This document shows, piece by piece, positions 54,538-61,775 of a stretch of 64,000 nt of DNA. A model generated the notes under the pieces. That model was given only the letters and a program-made list of their open reading frames with translations. It was not told the origin of the DNA and did not search any database. The DNA is taken from positions 1 through 64,000 of the forward strand of contig JAFZFO010000055.1 of the NCBI GenBank assembly GCA_017555845.1, given 5' to 3'. Position numbers and translations under genes: made by a program. How positions within the stretch are numbered: the stretch's first letter is position 1; the number at the start of each line of letters is the position of its first letter. Source of the DNA: Bacteroidaceae bacterium (GTDB taxonomy: Bacteria > Bacteroidota > Bacteroidia > Bacteroidales > Bacteroidaceae).

Positions 54538-56742
54538 TTGAATCTTTTATTCTCCATACTCGCACTGTTGCTTTCACCGATTGAACCTGTCGATTCGGTG
54601 TTGCCGTCTATTGACATTGTCTCATCGGTAAAGATTTCCGATGACGATGCGGGCGAGTATTCATCGACCTCGTTGCGACGTGTCGATCTGGAGAACCGTC
54701 ATATAACATCGGTAAAGGAACTCTCTGCCCTTGCCCCCAATTTCTATCAGCCCGACTATGGTTCGCGTATGACCTCATCAATGTATGTGCGTGGCTTCGG
54801 CTCGCGCATTGACCAGCCTGTGGTTGGAATGAACATTGATGGAGTGCCTGTGATGAACAAGAACAGCTATGACTTTGAGTTGTTTGACATTGACCGTGTG
54901 CAGGTGATGCGTGGAGCGCAGGGATTGCTCTTTGGACGCAATACCTCGGGTGGCGCAATAAATCTGTATACAATGTCGCCGCTCGATTTTCAGGGAAAAC
55001 GCTTGACGCTTGAGTATGGTACAGCCAATAATGTGCGCCTGAAGGCATCGCACTATGCCAAGGCAAGTGAGTCCTTCGGGTGGTCTGTTGGTGTGATGTA
55101 CAACCACAGCGATGGCTACTTCAGGAACTATGAGCTTGGCAAGAACTGTGATGGTGGCGACAATGCTGCATTGCGATTGCGTACGCAGTGGTTGCCGGGC
55201 GAGAACTGGAGTGTTGACAATACCTTTTCTGCAGGCTATGTGAGCGAGGGCGGTTGGGCTTATGGCCATTACAACCCTGTTACCGATGAACTGGCGCCCG
55301 TAGCGTACAATGACGAGTGTTCGTACAAACGCTTCAATATTTCAGATGGTCTTGTCGTGAAGCGCTATTTCGACAACATGACCGTTTCTTCGACTACCGG
55401 TTATCAATATGTCGATGACCGTATGGAGCTCGACAACGACTTTCTGCCACTCGACTATTTTTCTATGGGACAGTACCAGAAAGAACACTCGTTGACACAG
55501 GAGTTTGTCATTAAGGCCGAGGATTTGGGCGCATTCAATCTGCTGGGTGGTCTTTTCGGTTTCTTTAAACATAACAATATGTCAGCTCCGGTGCATTTCA
55601 AGCAGTACGGAATTGACAATCTGATATTGAAAAACGCCAATGATGAGTATTATTATCATCTTGTGGGCGACAGGGAGTTGTCGTTCGAAGAGGATAATTT
55701 TGTCATTGCCGATGATTTCGTTATTCCTGCATTCGGCATGGCTGCATTTTTACAGGGAGGGGTATCTTTCGGCGGTCTCGATGTCAAGGCCGGCTTGCGT
55801 GTGGACTATGAATACTCATCAATGAGCTACGACAGCCGCGCGACAGTGCACTACAGTACCTACCGTGATTTACGTGACAGCAATGAACTCAACGCTGTCT
55901 TCAAGGGTCGTAGGGCGGTGGATGCACTTGAACTGTTGCCGAGCCTTTCGGTCTCGTATGGCGGCGGTTGGGGTAATGTCTACGCGTCGGCGCGCAAGGG
56001 ATTCAAGGCGGGTGGTTTCAATACCCAACTGTTCTCCGATATTCTGCAGCAGAAGATGATGGGCGAGCTTGTGGGCAATGACCAGAATGTGGATGCGTCG
56101 TCAACGGTGTATCATCCCGAGGAGAACTGGACCTATGAACTTGGTACGCACCTCTTACCGCTTGAAAGTGGAGATCTTGATGTCTCGGCAGCGCTGTTCT
56201 ATATCGATTGCCGCAACCAGCAACTTACGGTCTTCCCGCAGGGAATGGGAACGGGACGCATGATGTCGAATGCCGGGCGCTCGTTCAGCACCGGTGTTGA
56301 ACTTGGTGCACGTTATGTCGTGGGGCCGGTGACAATTGATGCCGCTTTTGGATATGCATATGCAAAGTTCCTTGAATACAACCGTGGCGATGTCGACCTC
56401 GCAGGCAAGTTCCTGCCTTATGCTCCGCGCGAGACAATGTCGGCGAATATTGCCTACCGCATCCCGGTGCCAAGCAGTTTTGCCAATATATTTGTGCTGA
56501 ATGTGGGTTGGAATGGCGTTGGTCGCATATATTGGAACGAGGAGAATACATTGTCGCAACCGTTCTATAACCTTTTTTCTGCTTCGCTTGTGTGGGAAAA
56601 GGGGCATTGGGGTGCGTCGTTGTGGGGCAAGAACCTGCTGAATGAAAAATACAATACATTCTATTTCCGCTCAATCGGCAACGATTTCTTTGCCCAAGGC
56701 AAGCCGTTGTATGTTGGAGTCTCATTTCATATAAACCTGTAG
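54538..56742 (+). CDS. TonB-dependent receptor
   Basis: This 734-residue protein is an outer-membrane receptor that imports ligands using TonB energy. It starts with TTG: an in-frame TGA lies at 54529 and no earlier ATG can provide the signal peptide (MNLLFSILALLLSPIEPVDS). The plug domain shows SVKELSALAPNFYQPDYGSR, VYVRGFGSR-like (MYVRGFGSRIDQPVVGMNID) and VQVMRGAQGLLFGRNTSGGA; a 22-strand-type barrel follows to VGVSFHINL. It has no SusD partner and resembles iron/cofactor receptors more than SusC. A small lipoprotein gene follows after 5 bases. Confidence 0.88.
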   Translation: MNLLFSILALLLSPIEPVDSVLPSIDIVSSVKISDDDAGEYSSTSLRRVDLENRHITSVKELSALAPNFYQPDYGSRMTSSMYVRGFGSRIDQPVVGMNIDGVPVMNKNSYDFELFDIDRVQVMRGAQGLLFGRNTSGGAINLYTMSPLDFQGKRLTLEYGTANNVRLKASHYAKASESFGWSVGVMYNHSDGYFRNYELGKNCDGGDNAALRLRTQWLPGENWSVDNTFSAGYVSEGGWAYGHYNPVTDELAPVAYNDECSYKRFNISDGLVVKRYFDNMTVSSTTGYQYVDDRMELDNDFLPLDYFSMGQYQKEHSLTQEFVIKAEDLGAFNLLGGLFGFFKHNNMSAPVHFKQYGIDNLILKNANDEYYYHLVGDRELSFEEDNFVIADDFVIPAFGMAAFLQGGVSFGGLDVKAGLRVDYEYSSMSYDSRATVHYSTYRDLRDSNELNAVFKGRRAVDALELLPSLSVSYGGGWGNVYASARKGFKAGGFNTQLFSDILQQKMMGELVGNDQNVDASSTVYHPEENWTYELGTHLLPLESGDLDVSAALFYIDCRNQQLTVFPQGMGTGRMMSNAGRSFSTGVELGARYVVGPVTIDAAFGYAYAKFLEYNRGDVDLAGKFLPYAPRETMSANIAYRIPVPSSFANIFVLNVGWNGVGRIYWNEENTLSQPFYNLFSASLVWEKGHWGASLWGKNLLNEKYNTFYFRSIGNDFFAQGKPLYVGVSFHINL

Positions 56743-56747
56743 TAACA

Positions 56748-57203
56748 ATGAAAAAGATAATATTATCACTATTTTTGTCGGTGGCATTGGTCTCGTGCGT
56801 GGATAACGGAACAACCTTTCCCGAAGATACTGATGGCGTATACTATGGTAACCTCACTGTCGGCGATTATACCGAAAGGGTAGGTATATCGGTAACCGAG
56901 ACGTCAGACACCACAGTTGATGTGTTCTTCGATAATGTCAAGTTTGCCAAGGCCATGCCTCTGCGCATTGACATAACAGTGAAGGACGTGCCTTGTATAA
57001 AGGCCAATGGCGTCATTGCCTTTTCGGCAACCGATGTCGACCCCTATATGAACAAAGAGAAGGAGCCGCAGCCCGAGTATCGTTTTGCCGAGATTGCGGG
57101 TGCTGTTGAGGGTAATGAACTTGTTCTCGAGGCCAGAATGTCCGATGACCTGAAAGAGTCGCGTGCCGGCAAGAGATTCAGTTTTAAAGGAACTTGTAAT
57201 TGA
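56748..57203 (+). CDS. Small calycin-like lipoprotein
   Basis: The 151-residue protein has a lipobox LVSC near residue 17. The mature part is a beta-rich calycin-like domain of the kind seen in Bacteroidales (GVYYGNLTVGDYTERVGISV and NELVLEARMSDDL). It follows the receptor by 5 bases and the DUF4091 gene follows after 14 bases, so it may bind the receptor's ligand on the surface; this is inferred. Confidence 0.7.
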   Translation: MKKIILSLFLSVALVSCVDNGTTFPEDTDGVYYGNLTVGDYTERVGISVTETSDTTVDVFFDNVKFAKAMPLRIDITVKDVPCIKANGVIAFSATDVDPYMNKEKEPQPEYRFAEIAGAVEGNELVLEARMSDDLKESRAGKRFSFKGTCN

Positions 57204-57217
57204 TAAAAACCATAATT

Positions 57218-58873
57218 ATGAAAAGACTTGTTTTGGCTGTCGTTGCAATGGCTTTCAGCCTTGGTGCAATGGCTCAGATGAAAGCCCGTTGGGGCAGCAT
57301 TGATGTACGTTATCCTGTGGATTGTGCAACCCCGGTGGGTACCGAGGCTGTGAACAATGCTGTTGCATGGCGTGGCGAACGCGTGAACCTGCAGCTTGTT
57401 GTGGAGAACGGCGCGAAGGAGTGTGCCGTAGAGTATAGATTCAGCGATCTCAAATGTGGCAAGAGTGTCATTCCTGCGGCAAATGTGGTGGGAGGCTTCG
57501 TACAGCCTGTCCTCACCGACAAGTTCACAGGATGTGGCCGTCACGAGGTTGACGCATATGGCGAGGTGCCCGTTGCCGACCGCATAACCGCAACCAATCC
57601 CACAATGCTTGATGCCGGTACACGCCGTGGCCTGTGGCTGACAGTGCAGGTTCCACAGGATGTGAAGTCCGGAACTTACAAGGGAACTGTCGAACTTGTA
57701 TGCAATGGCAAGAAAACAAGATATAGCTACTCGATTAAGGTTCTTGACCGTATATTGCCTGCGCCAAAGGAGTGGGCATTCCACCTCGACCTTTGGCAGA
57801 ATCCATATGCCATTGCACGCGTACACAATGTGGAGTTGTGGAGCAATGAGCATTTTGAGGTACTGCGTCCTTATATGTTGAAACTTGCTTCGGCAGGTCA
57901 GAAGGCTATCACTGCAACACTCATTGACCGCCCTTGGGACGGACAGACATATGACCCCTTCGGCAGCATGGTAACATGGGTGAAGAAGGCCGACGGTACA
58001 TGGTGGTATGACTTCACAATCTTTGACCGTTGGGTCGAGTTTATGATGTCATGTGGTATTGACAAGGAAATTACCTGCTTCTCAATGATTCCTTGGAAGT
58101 TGTCGTTCCGTTATTACGACCAGGCTACCCACTCGCACAAGTATATCAACTGCGCTCCCGGTGAGGAGGCTTATACCCAGTTCTGGGGCGGAATGTTGAG
58201 CGCTTTCTCGGCTCACTTGAAGGAGAAGGGATGGTTCGACAAGACTTTCATCTCAATGGATGAGCGCAGCTTGCAGCAGATGCAGGCCGCCATCAAGGTC
58301 ATCAAGGAGTATGCTCCGGGAATGAAGATTTCAATGGCCGGTAACTATCATCCCGAGATTGAAGCCGACATATACGACTATTGTCTCGATATCTTTGCAT
58401 ATGGCGCATATACACCAGAACTCCTGGCTACACGCCGTGCACAGGGCAAGGTGTCTACCTACTATACCTGTTGCAGTGCCGAGTATCCAAACCTCTTTAC
58501 ATTCTCGGATCCTGCCGATGCTGCTTTCATTGCCCTTGAGGCTCTCGCAAAAGACCTCGACGGTTATCTGCGCTGGGCATACAACAGCTGGACTGTAACT
58601 CCCGAGGAGGATTCGCGCTTCACTGCATGGCCTGCCGGTGACACATATGTCATCTATCCGTTCAGCGTAAGTTCAATCCGTTGGGAGCGTCTTGTGCAGG
58701 GTATACAGTTGTTCGAGAAGTATAAGATATTGCTTGCCGAGGCAACGGCTGCGGGTAATGAGGCACGCGTTGCAGAGCTTGAGGAACTGTTGCGCAGTGT
58801 AGATATAAAGAAGATTTCAACCGACAGCGAGGCTATTGTAAACGGCTTCGGCGCTGTATTGAATGCAATGTAA
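57218..58873 (+). CDS. Secreted DUF4091 / GH123-like glycosidase
   Basis: The 551-residue protein from ATG 57218 has a signal peptide ending AMAQ. An N-terminal beta domain precedes a TIM-barrel with FISMDERSLQQM, where the adjacent Asp-Glu pair matches the catalytic pair of GH123. The C-terminal DUF4091 signature is visible in LRWAYNSWT, RFTAWPAGDTYVIYPF and SSIRWERL. GH123 enzymes remove N-acetylgalactosamine from glycans. An in-frame TTG start at 57200 is less likely. It is downstream of the receptor and calycin-like genes. Confidence 0.82.
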   Translation: MKRLVLAVVAMAFSLGAMAQMKARWGSIDVRYPVDCATPVGTEAVNNAVAWRGERVNLQLVVENGAKECAVEYRFSDLKCGKSVIPAANVVGGFVQPVLTDKFTGCGRHEVDAYGEVPVADRITATNPTMLDAGTRRGLWLTVQVPQDVKSGTYKGTVELVCNGKKTRYSYSIKVLDRILPAPKEWAFHLDLWQNPYAIARVHNVELWSNEHFEVLRPYMLKLASAGQKAITATLIDRPWDGQTYDPFGSMVTWVKKADGTWWYDFTIFDRWVEFMMSCGIDKEITCFSMIPWKLSFRYYDQATHSHKYINCAPGEEAYTQFWGGMLSAFSAHLKEKGWFDKTFISMDERSLQQMQAAIKVIKEYAPGMKISMAGNYHPEIEADIYDYCLDIFAYGAYTPELLATRRAQGKVSTYYTCCSAEYPNLFTFSDPADAAFIALEALAKDLDGYLRWAYNSWTVTPEEDSRFTAWPAGDTYVIYPFSVSSIRWERLVQGIQLFEKYKILLAEATAAGNEARVAELEELLRSVDIKKISTDSEAIVNGFGAVLNAM

Positions 58874-58883
58874 TCATTTGAAA

Positions 58884-59765
58884 ATGAGAAACGGACTATT
58901 GGGTTTGCTGATGCTATTGCTCTGCTTCATCTCTGCCGCAGAAGCAAAGGTGTACAAGGTTGAGGATGTACCGATGGTGCATCTTGCCGACCGTACCCGC
59001 TATGTGAGCAATCCTGACGGGATACTCTCAGCCTCTTCTGTCGCTGCAATCGACAGCATGCTGTATGCACTTGAGGAGAGTACAGGCATCCAGGTGCTTG
59101 TAGCTGTTCTTGGAAACATCGATGGTGGCGACTGTTTTGACTTTGCCTATCGTTTGGGAAAGGAGAACGGAGTGGGGCAGAAAGAGAGTGACAATGGTCT
59201 TGTGGTACTGCTTTCCACCGGTGAGCGTTGTGTGCAGTTCGCTACGGGATATGGACTCGAGGGTGTGATGCCCGATGCCATATGCAAACGCATACAGCAG
59301 CAATATATGGTGGAACATTTTGCCGGTGGCGATTGGGATACGGGAATGGTGGCCGGAATGCGTGCTGTATGCGGAGCCCTGGATGGGACAATGGAACTGC
59401 CTGCCGAGGAAGATGACCTTCTTGCCATGATACTTGCTATGGCGTTTGTATCTGGCGGTATCATGTTGATTGCCTTTATCGTGTGGTATTTTAACCGCTG
59501 TCCAAAGTGTGGCAAGCGCAATATACAACGCGCTGATTCGCAGACCATAAGGGATGCGAATGGTTATGCCATACTGGAGACCACATACGTCTGCAAGCAT
59601 TGCGGGCACCGGTTCAAAAAGTACAGCAATACCATAAACAATAATGGTCGTGGCCCGCGCGGCGGAGTGATTATAGGTGGCGGTGGCTTTGGCCGTGGTG
59701 GTGGCTTCGGTGGCAGTTTTGGCGGCGGAAGCTTTGGTGGCGGTGGTGCCGGTAGCCGTTTTTAA
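58884..59765 (+). CDS. TPM-domain membrane protein
   Basis: From ATG 58884 the 293-residue protein has a signal peptide (to about AEAK), a TPM domain (YVSNPDGILSASSVAAIDSML, GVGQKESDNGLVVLLSTGER and GYGLEGVMPDA), a membrane helix near 200-220 (MLIAFIVWYF), a zinc-ribbon-like part with CPKCGKRN and CKHCGHRF, and a glycine-rich tail. An in-frame ATG at 58863 overlaps the glycosidase end and would precede the signal awkwardly. A LemA gene follows after 28 bases; TPM-LemA pairs are common and their role is unclear. Confidence 0.85.
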   Translation: MRNGLLGLLMLLLCFISAAEAKVYKVEDVPMVHLADRTRYVSNPDGILSASSVAAIDSMLYALEESTGIQVLVAVLGNIDGGDCFDFAYRLGKENGVGQKESDNGLVVLLSTGERCVQFATGYGLEGVMPDAICKRIQQQYMVEHFAGGDWDTGMVAGMRAVCGALDGTMELPAEEDDLLAMILAMAFVSGGIMLIAFIVWYFNRCPKCGKRNIQRADSQTIRDANGYAILETTYVCKHCGHRFKKYSNTINNNGRGPRGGVIIGGGGFGRGGGFGGSFGGGSFGGGGAGSRF

Positions 59766-59793
59766 AAATATGGACAAATAAAAAACTTGGAAT

Positions 59794-60375
59794 ATGAAAA
59801 AGTCAACAATTATTGTTTTAGTAGTTATTGCAGCAGTCGCTCTTTGGGGCATAACAGGATATAATGGACTTGTGAAAGCCGATGAGGCTGTGAACACAGC
59901 ATGGAGCAATGTCGAGAACCAGTATCAGCGTCGTGCCGATCTTATCCCCAACCTTGTGAACACTGTCAAGGGTTATGCTGCGCACGAGAAGGAGACTCTT
60001 GATGCGGTAGTCGCGGCCCGCGCACGTGCGACACAGGTAACTGTGGATGCCGAGAGCATGACTCCCGAAATGTTGCAGGAGTACCAGAAGAGTCAGAGTG
60101 AGGTGGGTGCAGCACTTGGCCGCTTGCTTGCCGTTGCCGAGGCATACCCCGACCTCAAGGCAAACACCAATTTCCTTGAGTTGCAGGCTCAGCTCGAGGG
60201 TACCGAGAACCGCATAAGTGTTGAGCGCCGAAACTTCAATGAAGTGGCAAAAAGCTACAATACTTCAATACGTACATTCCCACGCAACATACTTGCAGGG
60301 CTGTTCGGCTTTGAAAAGCGCCCCTATTTCGAGGCGCAGGAGGGTGTAGAGAATGTACCAGTAGTGCAGTTCTGA
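59794..60375 (+). CDS. LemA-family protein
   Basis: The 193-residue protein has an N-terminal membrane helix (IIVLVVIAAVALWGITG) and then the LemA coiled-coil body with VNTAWSNVENQYQRRADLIPNLVNTVKGYA split by its V-E-N, and LQAQLEGTENRISVERRNFNE. LemA proteins lie mainly outside the inner membrane and are of unclear function. It pairs with the TPM protein upstream. Confidence 0.9.
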   Translation: MKKSTIIVLVVIAAVALWGITGYNGLVKADEAVNTAWSNVENQYQRRADLIPNLVNTVKGYAAHEKETLDAVVAARARATQVTVDAESMTPEMLQEYQKSQSEVGAALGRLLAVAEAYPDLKANTNFLELQAQLEGTENRISVERRNFNEVAKSYNTSIRTFPRNILAGLFGFEKRPYFEAQEGVENVPVVQF

Positions 60376-60412
60376 CAGGTGTGTACAAGTAATATGTAAT
60401 GATTCCGTAACA

Positions 60413-61570
60413 ATGGAGATAACACCATCAATAAAATATGTTGGGGTCGATGACCTTGATATCGACCTCTTTGAGAGCCAGTATGTCGTGCCCGAGGGCA
60501 TGTCGTACAACTCTTATGTGATTCTCGATGAAAAAGTGGCAATAATGGACACTGTCGATGCACGCAAGGGCGCAGAGTGGTGGACAAACGTTGAGGCTGT
60601 ACTTGACGGCCGCGTGCCCGATTACCTTGTTGTGCAGCATCTTGAACCTGACCATGCCGCGCTCATCCATGAGGTGCTTGGCAAGTATCCGCAGACGAAG
60701 GTTGTTGCAACGGCAAAGGCTATACAGATGATGCCGCAGTTCTTTGAGAATGTTGAGTTTGAGGGACGTACCGTTGCGGTAAAGGAGGGCGATATCCTTT
60801 CGCTCGGCAGCCACACTCTGCAGTTCTTTGTCGCTCCCATGGTGCACTGGCCCGAGGTTATGGTCTCTTATGAGCAGAGCGAGAAGGTGCTCTTTGCTGC
60901 CGATGCGTTCGGCAAGTTCGGCGCGTTGTGTAACGGGGGCGCTTGGGATTGCGAGGCACGCCGCTATTTCATAAACATCTGCGGCAAGTATGGTGCACAG
61001 GTGCAGGCACTGCTCAAGAAGGCTGCAACGCTTGATATCAAGACCATCTGTCCGCTGCATGGCCCTGTATTGACCGAAAATCTTGGACATTACATCGGGC
61101 TTTACGATATCTGGAGCAAGTATGAGCCCGAAACCGAGGGCGTGCTTGTTGCCTATGCCTCAATCCACGGCGGAACTGCCGTTGCTGCCAAACGCCTTGC
61201 CGAAATTCTGCACGAGAAGGGTGCGCCGAAGGTTGTCGTGACCGACCTCTCGCGTTGCGATATGGCCGAGGCTGTCGAGGATGCCTTCCGCTACAGCCAC
61301 ATGGTAGTCTGTGCAGCATCATACGATGCCGATGTATTCCCTCCTATGCACGATTTCCTGCACCACCTGAAACTGAAGAACTTCCAGAACCGCAAGGTGG
61401 CGATAATGGAGAACGGTTCATGGGCACCCACTGCAGGGCGTGTGATGCGTGCCATGCTCGAAGGGATGAAGAATGTGGAAATCATTGAGCCTGTGGTTAC
61501 TATACGCTCACGTATGAAGGACGGGGACTTGCCGGCGATGGAACAGCTGGCAACAGCGCTACTTGCGTGA
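60413..61570 (+). CDS. Flavodiiron protein (FprA-type)
   Basis: Flavodiiron proteins reduce oxygen or nitric oxide in anaerobes. The 385-residue protein has a metallo-beta-lactamase-like domain with the diiron ligand motif QHLEPDHAALIH (H76, E78, D80, H81), then a flavodoxin-like domain starting AYASIHGGTAVAAKRLAEIL near residue 245. It has no rubredoxin domain. The electron donor may be ferredoxin or rubredoxin encoded elsewhere. It lies 37 bases after the LemA gene. Confidence 0.9.
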   Translation: MEITPSIKYVGVDDLDIDLFESQYVVPEGMSYNSYVILDEKVAIMDTVDARKGAEWWTNVEAVLDGRVPDYLVVQHLEPDHAALIHEVLGKYPQTKVVATAKAIQMMPQFFENVEFEGRTVAVKEGDILSLGSHTLQFFVAPMVHWPEVMVSYEQSEKVLFAADAFGKFGALCNGGAWDCEARRYFINICGKYGAQVQALLKKAATLDIKTICPLHGPVLTENLGHYIGLYDIWSKYEPETEGVLVAYASIHGGTAVAAKRLAEILHEKGAPKVVVTDLSRCDMAEAVEDAFRYSHMVVCAASYDADVFPPMHDFLHHLKLKNFQNRKVAIMENGSWAPTAGRVMRAMLEGMKNVEIIEPVVTIRSRMKDGDLPAMEQLATALLA

Positions 61571-61589
61571 GATACTGACTGAATATCAA

Positions 61590-61628
61590 GAAAAACCGGT
61601 TTATCAACTGTGGTAAGCCGGTTTTTGC
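61590..61628 (+). terminator. Terminator after the flavodiiron gene
   Basis: AAAAACCGGTTTA pairs with TAAGCCGGTTTTT (one G-T pair) around a ten-base loop, followed by G and mixed bases. Confidence 0.8.
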
Positions 61629-61656
61629 TATTATATTATAATATATAAATATTTAT

Positions 61657-61687
61657 TTGTTTTTGTAAAGAGTATGTCTTACTTTTG
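61657..61687 (+). promoter_or_regulatory. Promoter of the GH95-type gene
   Basis: TTG (61657-61659) and TACTTTTG (61680-61687) have a 20-base spacer. The ATG is 88 bases downstream. Confidence 0.7.
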
Positions 61688-61775
61688 TTCATTGAAATAG
61701 TATGCTCCAAAGTGTGCGCTGTTTCCTGGTTGATTAATCAATTAAACTTAATACTAACAATTTAAAACAAACTCT

